From Caldinitratiruptor microaerophilus (lineage in GTDB: Bacteria > Bacillota > Sulfobacillia > Symbiobacteriales > ZC4RG38), in the NCBI RefSeq assembly GCF_025999835.1, contig NZ_AP025628.1, positions 2,604,001 through 2,668,000 on the forward strand: DNA of 64,000 bases, given 5' to 3'. The notes beneath the pieces were generated by a model. It was not told where the DNA came from, searched no databases, and worked only from the letters and a program-made list of their open reading frames with translations. Below, one piece after another: positions 1-7,504 of the stretch. Positions within the stretch are counted from its first letter, which is position 1; each line of letters begins with the position of its first letter. The position numbers were made by a program, and so were the translations under genes.

Positions 1-222
1 GACGGCCAGGCGCAGGGAACCGCCCACGGGGGAGAGCCGCAGGGACTCGACCTCCACCCCCATGACCGCCGCCACCAGGAGGTGCGCCAGCTCGTGCGCG
101 GCCAGGGAACCCGCGACGAGCAGGCCGTGCACCGGGTACCCCAGGAAGACCGGCACGGCCAGGAGCACCACGAACAGAGGGTCGACCTCCAGGCGAAGCG
201 CCGGGCCCAGCCGCAGCCGCAC
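1..222 (-). CDS. spoIVFB: SpoIVFB-like site-2 (M50) intramembrane metalloprotease, N-terminal part
   Basis: Only the first 74 codons are in the window; the gene runs off the left edge. Reading from a GTG at 222, the protein has a hydrophobic stretch (VVLLAVPVFLGY) and then AAHELAHLLVA, which carries the HExxH zinc motif of M50 proteases. In spore formers SpoIVFB cleaves pro-sigma-K in the outer forespore membrane. The start lies 6 nt after the stop of the SpoIVFA-like gene, the normal spoIVFA-spoIVFB order. The family is clear from motif plus neighbour; the substrate is inferred. A general M50 protease is the alternative. Confidence 0.85.
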   Translation of the reverse strand, partial: MRLRLGPALRLEVDPLFVVLLAVPVFLGYPVHGLLVAGSLAAHELAHLLVAAVMGVEVESLRLSPVGGSLRLAV

Positions 223-228
223 GCCGCT

Positions 229-1305
229 TCAGACCCCCGACCCCGCACCCAGGAGGGGAGCGGGGTCCACCGCGCGCCCGTCCTGGCGGACCTCCAGGTG
301 CAGGTGCGGCCTCCAGGGCTCTCCGGGCGGCGGCTCACCCAGGACCCCGAGCACCTGCCCGGCCTCCACCCGCCGCCCGACCCCGGCCCCGGACGGCGTC
401 ACCGGCGCGTAGCGCGTGCTGAGGCCGCCCCCGTGGTCGACCTCCACGAAGGGCCCCAGGAGCGGGTCCCGCCCGACCCGGGCGACCACTCCGGCGCGCA
501 GGGCGCGCACGGCGGCGCCCGGCTCAGCCGCGAGGTCGACGCCCTCGTGCAGTTCCTCCCCGCCCCCGGCGCGTCCGCGCCAGCCGAAGGGCGAGATCAT
601 CTCCCCTGCCACCGGCCGCGCGCCGGCGCCACCTCCGTCCCCGGCTGCCGGCCCCGGTCCGGCGGAAGGGCCACCGCCCGACGGTCCGCCGGCGGTGGCC
701 CCGCTGCCGGCGGACACGCCCCCGGAGGGCGAGGATCCGGGGCGCTCCAGCGTGATCAGGCCAGGGTAGCCCGGCGCCGGCGCGGCGGCCTGGCCGCCCG
801 GCGGGGAGACCGGGACGCCCCCCTCGGGCAGCGGGGGGCGGGTGCCCAGCGGTGCCTCGTCCCGGGAGGACGGGAGGGCGGGCGGCGGGGTCGGCGGCGA
901 ATCGACCCGCCCGGGGGCCGGCGCGGGCGGGAGGATCTCGTCCGCCAGGCGCTGAAGGCGGGCGCGCACCCCGCCATGGACGCCGGCCACCGCCCGCGAC
1001 CAGCCGCCCTCCCGGGCCGCCCAGGCCGAAACCCGGCGCCAGGCGTCGCTGACGGAGAAGTCGCCGGCCACGTGACGGGCAACGGCCCGACGGGCGCCAT
1101 CGAGCGAGGCGAAGGGAAGCCAGCGCACCAGGAGCGCCGCCCCCACCAGCGCGGCGGCAAGGGCGGTCTGGAGCCCGAGCCGCGACAGCGTCTCGGCCAC
1201 GTCCTCCCGGCGCAGGAACTGGCGCAGCCGGCCGGGCGGACGCCGCCGCTCCGGCACCACCCCCGCGGACGGATCGGGCCAGACCTGGCGAACGCGCTCG
1301 CGCAA
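229..1305 (-). CDS. spoIVFA: SpoIVFA-like membrane-anchored M23 peptidase-domain protein
   Basis: A 358-residue protein with one membrane segment near residues 45-65, a long Pro/Ala/Gly-rich linker (about 110-215) and a C-terminal M23 (LytM) domain. SpoIVFA holds SpoIVFB and BofA in an inhibited complex in the forespore membrane. The gene directly precedes the M50 protease, which supports the call. The LytM domain keeps both zinc signatures, HEGVD and PHLHLEV, so it may be an active endopeptidase. The start is uncertain: TTG at 1305 is used, but the same frame stays open and coding-like for about 15 more codons upstream, with no ATG, GTG or TTG there. Confidence 0.75.
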   Translation of the reverse strand: MRERVRQVWPDPSAGVVPERRRPPGRLRQFLRREDVAETLSRLGLQTALAAALVGAALLVRWLPFASLDGARRAVARHVAGDFSVSDAWRRVSAWAAREGGWSRAVAGVHGGVRARLQRLADEILPPAPAPGRVDSPPTPPPALPSSRDEAPLGTRPPLPEGGVPVSPPGGQAAAPAPGYPGLITLERPGSSPSGGVSAGSGATAGGPSGGGPSAGPGPAAGDGGGAGARPVAGEMISPFGWRGRAGGGEELHEGVDLAAEPGAAVRALRAGVVARVGRDPLLGPFVEVDHGGGLSTRYAPVTPSGAGVGRRVEAGQVLGVLGEPPPGEPWRPHLHLEVRQDGRAVDPAPLLGAGSGV

Positions 1306-1748
1306 CGGCTCCCACCCCCGTCCGCACCTGCCAGTCCACTCCCATACGTATGCCGCTGCCCTTCCGGCATTACGGGATCTCGCCGGCGCCGCCTCGTCCC
1401 GCGGAGCCGCGGACGGGCGCGGCGCATGGGCCGGCGGGCAGGGGGCACACTGGGTGACGGAGCCCGCGGTGGCGCCGGAGGGGGGTGCGGAGCGCGTGAA
1501 CCGAGGTCACGGCGCGGAGCGGCCAAGCGTGAGCGGCCGTCCGGCTGGCGAGACCGGGCGGGAGCAGACGCTCGTCAAGCGCGACAGCCCGGACGACATC
1601 CGCGCGGATCGGGAAGGGACGCCGAACGCCCGCCGGGCGCAGCCGGCGGGCGGCGCCGGCGCGGATCCCCACCCCCGTGAGGACCACTGACGCCGATGTG
1701 ATGAACCGGTCCGCCCTGCGGCCAGACTATCGGCGGAGGTGATGCCTC
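1306..1748. other. 443-bp intergenic stretch with no supported gene
   Basis: Both strands are open in several frames because of the GC content, but no frame shows a recognisable domain. The only clear signal is the ribosome binding site GGAGGTG at 1736-1742 for the DUF1540 gene. The left end may contain the true N-terminus of the SpoIVFA-like gene. Confidence 0.4.
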
Positions 1749-1988
1749 GTGGCCCGCCAGCAGATCGAGTGCACGGTGAGCAGCTGCTTCTACTGGGGAG
1801 ACGGCGACCGGTGCCACGCCGAGCGGATCATCGTCACGGGGAACCCGGCCGGGATCCGGAACGCCCGCACTGAGTTCGGCCAGCTGGAGGGGCGGGACGC
1901 CGCGCATTCCAGCGAGACCCAGTGCCACACCTTCGTTCCGCGGCAGCAGGGCCCCAAGCCGGGAATCCGGCGGCTCGACGAGGTCTGA
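1749..1988 (+). CDS. DUF1540 small cysteine protein
   Basis: A 79-residue protein starting at GTG behind GGAGGTG. It matches the DUF1540 pattern: Cys8, then SSCFYW with Cys13, Cys22 followed by HAERIIVTG, and Cys59 in QCHTF. The spaced cysteines suggest metal binding, but the function of the family is unknown to me. DUF1540 proteins are common in clostridia and other spore formers, often as small abundant proteins. It is transcribed alone and ends at a strong hairpin shared with the convergent YkuS gene. Confidence 0.85.
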   Translation: MARQQIECTVSSCFYWGDGDRCHAERIIVTGNPAGIRNARTEFGQLEGRDAAHSSETQCHTFVPRQQGPKPGIRRLDEV

Positions 1989-1998
1989 CCGGAGACAC

Positions 1999-2028
1999 GC
2001 GGGCCCGGTGCACGAGCACCGGGCCCGC
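1999..2028. terminator. Bidirectional hairpin terminator
   Basis: A perfect 13-bp inverted repeat (1999-2011 and 2016-2028) with loop ACGA lies between the convergent DUF1540 and YkuS genes. There is no long T run, as is usual for this very GC-rich sequence. Confidence 0.75.
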
Positions 2029-2040
2029 AGGCTGGGCGGT

Positions 2041-2301
2041 TCAGCGGCCGAGCTGCCGCCGCCGCACCTCGGCCACCACCTGCTCGGCGCTCAGGCCCCG
2101 GGCGTCGATGACCGGCGCCCTCTGGCCCCGGGCGTCCCCACGGCCGGCCAGGTTCTCGCTCATGCCGGTCACGACGATCGCGTCGACCTGCAGGGTGGCG
2201 CCCGGCTCGAGCGGCACCACCTCGAACCCTTCGCGCTCCAGCGCCGCACGGACCGGCGCCAGGTTCGGCTCCACGGCTACGCGCCCTGGCACGGCTCTCA
2301 C
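2041..2301 (-). CDS. ykuS: YkuS family (UPF0180) protein
   Basis: A short protein of 86 residues (GTG at 2301; a second GTG four codons in is possible). It shows the family pattern: an N-terminal VAVEPNLAPV segment, a REGFEVVPLE strand, VDAIVVTGMSEN in the middle, and a C-terminal VIDARGLSAEQV helix. UPF0180/YkuS proteins are small, widespread in Bacillota and of unknown role. It lies just downstream of the Fur-family gene on the same strand (about 70 nt gap), so the two may be co-transcribed. Confidence 0.8.
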   Translation of the reverse strand: MRAVPGRVAVEPNLAPVRAALEREGFEVVPLEPGATLQVDAIVVTGMSENLAGRGDARGQRAPVIDARGLSAEQVVAEVRRRQLGR

Positions 2302-2370
2302 CTCGCCGGGCGTAGTGTGAGCCGCCCGGCGGGCCGCGTATTCCGCACCGAGCCGCGGCGAGGCCCGGGA

Positions 2371-2826
2371 CTAGCCCCGGGCCTGGTGGAGTTCGGCCTG
2401 ACAGCTCCGGCACAGGCCGTAGAACGTCACGATGTGATCCTGGATCTGAAACCCCGTCTTCTTCTGGATGGCCACCTCCAGCGACTCCATCAGGTCGTCC
2501 TGGAACTCGGTCACGCTGCCGCAGCGCGTGCAGATCAGGTGGTGGTGGTGGTGTGGCTCGTCCGGATCGTAAATCTCGAACCGCGCCCGCCCGTCGCCGA
2601 ACTCCAGCTTCTTGAGGACTCCCAGGTCCACCAGGAGGTCGATGGTCCGGTACACGGTGGCGATGCCGTTGTTCGGGTAGAGCGCCTTCAGGTGCGTGTA
2701 GACCTCGTCCGCGCTCAGGTGCCGGCCCTTGTTCTGGAGAAAGATGTTGAGGATGGCCCACCGCTGCGGGGTCAGCTTGTGTCCCCGCTCCAGAAGCTTC
2801 TCGTAGATGTCCTTGAGGAGGGGCAC
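2371..2826 (-). CDS. Fur-family metal- or peroxide-responsive transcriptional regulator
   Basis: A typical 151-residue Fur family protein. Residues 1-80 form the winged helix (KLTPQRWAIL, NNGIATVYRTIDLL). The C-terminal dimerisation half has a run of five histidines (about 91-95) and two CxxC pairs, ICTRC and LCRSC, that bind structural zinc. The GTG start has GAGGTGAGG just upstream. Which metal it senses (Fur, Zur or PerR) cannot be decided from the sequence. No obvious target, such as a catalase or iron importer, is adjacent. Confidence 0.92.
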   Translation of the reverse strand: MPLLKDIYEKLLERGHKLTPQRWAILNIFLQNKGRHLSADEVYTHLKALYPNNGIATVYRTIDLLVDLGVLKKLEFGDGRARFEIYDPDEPHHHHHLICTRCGSVTEFQDDLMESLEVAIQKKTGFQIQDHIVTFYGLCRSCQAELHQARG

Positions 2827-2904
2827 GGTGCCTCACCTCGCTTGGACCGCCCCCTCCAGCATAGCCGGAACCCCGGGGGGCGTCAACGCGCCCGGGCGCC
2901 GGCC

Positions 2905-4314
2905 CTAACCGGCCCCGCCCGGCGCCCCTGCGCCGTCTGCGGGCGGGCTGCTCCCGCCGCCGGTCATGCCGGTCGTGCCCCCACTGTTCCCTGTCGTCCC
3001 GCCGTTCGTGCCGCTACCCGTGGTTCCACCTGCGCCGGTCTGGCCGGCTCCAGCCGTGCCCTCGCTTCCACCCGGCTGGGTGCCAATCCCCGCCGCACCG
3101 CCGGCGGCTGCCCCGGCTTGCGAACTCCCGGCCGCCGAGCCGGCTCCGTCGCCGCCAGGAGCCGCAGGCGGCGCCTGGCCGGCCGCGCGGCCGGCGTTGC
3201 CCGCCTCCGAGGGGGAGCCGGGCTCACCGGCACCCGCCTTCGCCTTCGCCGCCTCCTGGGCCTGCCGGGCCTTCTCCGCCTCCTGCCGCCCCCGGTCCTG
3301 GGCCGCCCACCGCCGGACCACCGCCTCCAGCTCCGCCTGGTCCTCCCGCGCCTTCTCGAGGAACCGGGCCGGCGGCTCCGCGCCGAGGAGCATCCGGTAG
3401 GCCTCCGTCCGGAGCTTCACCAGGTCCGGGATGAGGTAATAGACGCCGTGCAGGTACCGGTCGTTCCCGCCGGCGACCAGGGTCTGCAGGTGCGGGCCCT
3501 GGGTTTGCGAACCCTGTGCCACTTCCTTGCCGGCCATCGCGAAGTCGAGCAGCTGACCGAGGCCCAGGTCGGTGTCCACGGCCTGGTAGAGGGACCTCAC
3601 CAGTCCCGGCAGGCGCACCACCACCGAGGGGCTCAGCGCCTTGTCCAGCAGGAGTTTCACGACCTCCTGCTGGCGCCGCATCCGCCCCCAGTCGCCCTCC
3701 TCGTCGTGGCGGAAGCGGGCGTACTTCAGGGCCTGTTCGCCGTTCAGGTGCTGGGGGCCGGGCTTGAAGTCGATCACGAGGCCGCCGTTGTCGTCGTAGG
3801 GGTCCACGTAGTACATCCGCTTCGGGATGTTCACGTCGATGCCGCCGAGCGCGTCGACGATCTTCTCGAAGCCCTGGAAGTCCAGCCGGGCGTAGTGGTC
3901 GATGGGGATGTCGAGCATCCGTTCCACGGTGGCCAGCGCCAGCTCCGTCCCACCGTAGGCGTAGGCGTGTGCGAGCTTGTCGTACCCGCGGCCGGGAATC
4001 TCCACTAGGGTGTCCCGTGGCAAGGAGATGAGGGTCAGGACCCGGTCCTTCGGGTGAACCGCCGCGACCAGCACGGTGTCGGATCGCCCCTTGGAGTCCT
4101 TGCGGTCGTCGACGCCCAGGATGAGAACCGTCGTGCGGCCGAGGCGAGCCGGCGAGGGCGCGCTCGGCCCTTCCGCCCGGGCCTCGGCCCCCGCGCGGAC
4201 GCCGACCCGCCCCCCGAAGCCGAAAAGGCGTCTCGCCGCCGCCCCCGCGATGCTGAGGGCGATCACCAGGGCCACCGCCGTGACCACGTACCAGCCGGAT
4301 CGGGAACCCTTCAT
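2905..4314 (-). CDS. LytR-CpsA-Psr (LCP) family cell-wall polymer ligase
   Basis: LCP enzymes transfer undecaprenyl-linked anionic polymers onto peptidoglycan outside the membrane. The protein has an N-terminal membrane anchor (YVVTAVALVIALSIAG). The catalytic domain carries ILGVDDR, the SDTVLV strand, ISLPRDT and the KYARFRHDEEGDWGRMRRQQ region, whose Arg and Asp residues bind the polyprenyl phosphate. After about residue 300 comes a long Ala/Gln region and then a Gly/Thr/Ser-rich tail with many TG[GN] steps, extending the protein to 469 residues. ATG at 4314 follows AGAGGTCGAG; a TTG at 4338 would add 8 residues. Confidence 0.9.
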   Translation of the reverse strand: MKGSRSGWYVVTAVALVIALSIAGAAARRLFGFGGRVGVRAGAEARAEGPSAPSPARLGRTTVLILGVDDRKDSKGRSDTVLVAAVHPKDRVLTLISLPRDTLVEIPGRGYDKLAHAYAYGGTELALATVERMLDIPIDHYARLDFQGFEKIVDALGGIDVNIPKRMYYVDPYDDNGGLVIDFKPGPQHLNGEQALKYARFRHDEEGDWGRMRRQQEVVKLLLDKALSPSVVVRLPGLVRSLYQAVDTDLGLGQLLDFAMAGKEVAQGSQTQGPHLQTLVAGGNDRYLHGVYYLIPDLVKLRTEAYRMLLGAEPPARFLEKAREDQAELEAVVRRWAAQDRGRQEAEKARQAQEAAKAKAGAGEPGSPSEAGNAGRAAGQAPPAAPGGDGAGSAAGSSQAGAAAGGAAGIGTQPGGSEGTAGAGQTGAGGTTGSGTNGGTTGNSGGTTGMTGGGSSPPADGAGAPGGAG

Positions 4315-4408
4315 CGACCGCTCGACCTCTTGCCCCAACTGCGAGCCGCTTCTCTGCGCGATCCGCTTGATCGAAGGTTAGACGGCGCGGACACGCACCC
4401 GGTTCCTC

Positions 4409-4437
4409 ATTATAGCCTTCCTGCCGGTCCCACGGAA
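4409..4437 (-). promoter_or_regulatory. Probable promoter of the LCP gene
   Basis: On the minus strand a perfect -10 TATAAT (4414-4409) lies 17 bp from a weak -35 TTCCGT (4437-4432). It sits between the terminator of the molybdoenzyme operon and the LCP start, about 95 nt upstream of the ATG. Confidence 0.45.
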
Positions 4438-4443
4438 CGGCAA

Positions 4444-4475
4444 GGGCTGGCGCCGCCCCGGGACGGCGCCAGCCC
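4444..4475 (-). terminator. Terminator of the dsrE-tusA-molybdoenzyme operon
   Basis: A perfect 12-bp stem (4444-4455 with 4464-4475) and an 8-nt loop lie 20 nt after the stop of the molybdopterin oxidoreductase. Confidence 0.75.
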
Positions 4476-4495
4476 CTGCAGAGGTGTACCGGCCC

Positions 4496-7462
4496 TCAGC
4501 CGTCCCCCGCCGGGGCGCAGGCGACCTCCTGGACCAGGCGGTAGGCCCTGGGCGACGGCTTGAGCGGCCGCATGAGCCAGTAGGGGCGGCGCAGGCCGCC
4601 CGGACCGGGCGCGGGCCGGGTCAGCTCGAGCCACCGCCGGAAGACCGCCCGGGAGCGGGCGGTATCGACGGCGATGTCCCCGTACCGGTCCTCGGGCCGG
4701 GCCTTGGTCACCCGTGCGCGCACGTGCCAGCAGTGGGCCCCGGAGATGGGGTCCGGCTGGACCGGGAAGATGAGGTTCTGGTGCACGCCCGCCTCCCGCC
4801 ACCCGATCCGGGAGGAGTCGGGGTCGGAGCTCGGGAAGGGCTGAGCCCCGTGGAGCTGCTTCATCTGCCAGTTCGTGCCTGCCCGCTCGAGCTTCACGAG
4901 GGACGAGTTCCACCGGTCGCTGCCGTGGTCCTCGTGGAGGCGCCAGCGGCCGAGGTGGTGGGAGCAGGCCACGACGCCGGGCCGGATGGCCTCCGTCACC
5001 CACACCCGGTCGACGAGGTAGCCGATCTCCGTCTCCACCCGTACCAGATCGCCCGTCCGCACACCCAGCCGCCGGGCGTCGCGCGGGTTGATCCACAGCG
5101 GGTTGTGGTGGGCGGTCTCGTAGAGCCACTTGGCCCCGTTGGTACGGGTGTGGATGAGCGTGGGCAGGCGGAACGTGGGCAGGAGGATGAACTCCGACTC
5201 GTCCCAGCGGATCCGTGCGTGGTGCACCTGGCTCGTGATGTGGGGCATGGCCTGGCGGCCGGCCTCGTCGAGCGGGTAGACGGGCAGCGCGTACTCGGGC
5301 CAGCCCCAGTCACGCAGGGTCGTGGAGTAGAACTCGAGCAGCCCCGAGGGGGTCGGGAAGCCGGTCCGCGCCTCGCCCTCCACCATGACCCCGACACGGT
5401 AGCGCCCCTCCCCGTCCTGGAAGGGCCCGGGATACGGGCGGTAGTTCACCTTGGGCGGCGGCGACGAGGTGTACACGCCGCCGTCCGGCCCCACGGCCGC
5501 CCCGGCGAGGACCTGGGGAGGCACGGGCCGCTCGTGCTCCTCGTACACGGCGCCCGGCAGCTCGAAGGCGCCATGCCGGCGCATGTACTCGAAGGGGGTG
5601 AGGCCCGCGCGCTCGGCGGCCTCCGGAAGCCCGGGCACGCCGTTCTCGAAGATCCAGCGGTAGTACTCGTCGATGCGGATCTTCTCGCCGGGCCGGTACG
5701 GCGACTCGTGGTGCTGCCGGACGCCCAGCGACCCGTCGGGGTCGATCCGCCACGAGAGCTCGATCCAGAACTCGTTTTCCTCCCACACCTCGCCCGGGTT
5801 GGCCAAGCGGGTGTCCCCGACCGGCCGGCCGAGGCGCTCCGCCGCCACCCGCCGCACGGGCTGGCGGAAGCCGACCCACTGCTTTGCGTGGGTCTCGTAA
5901 CTGTGCAGGTCGTGTCGCTCGGGCCCCAGGCCCATGGGAAGGACGTAGTCGGCGTACTGGGCGGTCTCGTTCCAGGTGGGCGTGAGTGCCACGTGCAGGC
6001 CGATGCGGTCCGACAGGAACATCTCGATCCACGAGAACCCGTCCGGGTTGGTCCAGACTGGGTTGTAGACCCGGGTGAAGTACACGTCCAGCTTCTTGTC
6101 GAGCCGCTCCAGGAGGTGCGGGAGCAGGAAGCTCATCTCGAAGTGGGAGAGCGGGTACTCCTTCGGCCAGTGGGCCTCGTTCCACGCCTCGATCGGGTGC
6201 GGGTGGGTCGGCGGCTTGGGCACGAACTTGGCGTAGGCGCTCGGCAGGCACCCGCCCTTCGTCCCGACGGATCCCGTGAGCACGTGCAGGAAGAACAGGT
6301 TCCGGGCGACCATCCACCCGCCGAGGTGCCCGGCCGCGGCGCCGCGCCAGATGTGGCTGGCGAAGGCGGTGCCCGCCCGGCCGATCTCCCGGGCGATGGC
6401 CCGGAGGGCGCCCGCCTCGACCCCGCACTCGGCGGCGGCCCACTCGGGGGTGTACGGCCGGTAGAGTTCCCGCAGGAGCCACAGGAAGCCGCCGAAGTCG
6501 TCCGCGGGCGGGAGGCGCTCCAGCCGGCCGAGGTCGGCCAGGTACTGCAGGTACTCCCGGTCCGCCATGAGTTGGCGCCAGTTCACCCACCGGCGCACGA
6601 AGTCGGTGTTGAGGTACCCCTCCTCGATGAGGACGTGGGCGATCGCCAGCAGCATCCCGGCCTCCGTGCCCGGCCAGGGCGACAGCCACCAGTCGGCCGC
6701 CGCCGCCGTGTTCGAGAGCCGGGGGTCGACGACCGCGATCCGGGCGCCCGCCTGCTTCGCCTCCATGATCCGCTGGGCGTGCGGGTTGAAGTAGTGTCCC
6801 GCCTCCAGGTGCGAGGACATGAGCAGGATGAACCGGGCGTTGGCGTGGTCGGGCGCCGGGCGGTCGATGCCCATCCACATCGCGTACCCCACGCGGGCGC
6901 CGGCCGAGCACACGTTCGTGTGGGAGTTGTGACCGTCCACGCCCCAGGTGAGCAGCACCCGCTCGGTGAACAGGTCCTCGCCCGGCCGGCCCACGTGGTA
7001 GACCACGCTGTCCCGGCGCCCGGCCAGGAGGGCCGCCCGGATCCGTCCGGCGATGTCGTCCAGCGCCTCGTCCCAACTCACGCGCTCCCACTTCCCCTCC
7101 CCGCGGGCGCCCGCACGCCGCAGCGGGTAGAGGATGCGGTCCGGGTTCGACACCTGGGTGACGGTCGCCGGGCCCTTGGCGCAGTTCCGACCCCGGCTGG
7201 CCGGATGCAGGGGATGGCCCTCGAGCTTGCGGATCTCCAGGGTCTGGACATCCACGTAGGCCAGGAGTCCGCAAGCGGCTTCGCAGTTGAAGCAGACGGT
7301 GGGGACCAGGGTGTACTCCCGTTCGACCCGCCGGGGCCACGCCCGGGCGTCGAGCTCTCGCCACCGTTCCCACTTCTCCGGTGCCGGGTGTGTCTCCAGG
7401 GAGCCGAACCCGGGGAAACGCCCCCGGGCGCCGACCTCCTCGGGGATCTCCATCCGCGCCAT
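4496..7462 (-). CDS. Molybdopterin oxidoreductase catalytic subunit (DMSO reductase family, PhsA/PsrA/SoeA-like)
   Basis: A 988-residue catalytic subunit of a complex iron-sulfur molybdoenzyme. Cys57, Cys60, Cys64 and Cys94 (CFNC-EAAC ... RNCAKG) form the N-terminal [4Fe-4S] site. Cys185 in HTNVCSAG is a candidate molybdenum ligand. The C-terminal part has the molydopterin-dinucleotide-binding fold (WINPRDARRLGVRTGDLVRVE). There is no twin-arginine signal, so the enzyme should face the cytoplasm, as SoeA sulfite dehydrogenase does and unlike PsrA or PhsA. It is the last gene of the operon after the fused iron-sulfur/NrfD protein, TusA and DsrE. A sulfur substrate (sulfite, polysulfide or thiosulfate) is inferred from these neighbours only. 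Confidence 0.85.
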   Translation of the reverse strand: MARMEIPEEVGARGRFPGFGSLETHPAPEKWERWRELDARAWPRRVEREYTLVPTVCFNCEAACGLLAYVDVQTLEIRKLEGHPLHPASRGRNCAKGPATVTQVSNPDRILYPLRRAGARGEGKWERVSWDEALDDIAGRIRAALLAGRRDSVVYHVGRPGEDLFTERVLLTWGVDGHNSHTNVCSAGARVGYAMWMGIDRPAPDHANARFILLMSSHLEAGHYFNPHAQRIMEAKQAGARIAVVDPRLSNTAAAADWWLSPWPGTEAGMLLAIAHVLIEEGYLNTDFVRRWVNWRQLMADREYLQYLADLGRLERLPPADDFGGFLWLLRELYRPYTPEWAAAECGVEAGALRAIAREIGRAGTAFASHIWRGAAAGHLGGWMVARNLFFLHVLTGSVGTKGGCLPSAYAKFVPKPPTHPHPIEAWNEAHWPKEYPLSHFEMSFLLPHLLERLDKKLDVYFTRVYNPVWTNPDGFSWIEMFLSDRIGLHVALTPTWNETAQYADYVLPMGLGPERHDLHSYETHAKQWVGFRQPVRRVAAERLGRPVGDTRLANPGEVWEENEFWIELSWRIDPDGSLGVRQHHESPYRPGEKIRIDEYYRWIFENGVPGLPEAAERAGLTPFEYMRRHGAFELPGAVYEEHERPVPPQVLAGAAVGPDGGVYTSSPPPKVNYRPYPGPFQDGEGRYRVGVMVEGEARTGFPTPSGLLEFYSTTLRDWGWPEYALPVYPLDEAGRQAMPHITSQVHHARIRWDESEFILLPTFRLPTLIHTRTNGAKWLYETAHHNPLWINPRDARRLGVRTGDLVRVETEIGYLVDRVWVTEAIRPGVVACSHHLGRWRLHEDHGSDRWNSSLVKLERAGTNWQMKQLHGAQPFPSSDPDSSRIGWREAGVHQNLIFPVQPDPISGAHCWHVRARVTKARPEDRYGDIAVDTARSRAVFRRWLELTRPAPGPGGLRRPYWLMRPLKPSPRAYRLVQEVACAPAGDG

Positions 7463-7504
7463 CGTGCTACCTCCCCTGCGCCGACGGTTCGTGCTCCGCC
7501 GCGC

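Noticed and set aside
1370-1687. Possible 105-residue minus-strand gene upstream of spoIVFA
   Set aside because: Arg/Ala/Pro-rich with no domain, no convincing ribosome site, and an equally open frame on the opposite strand.
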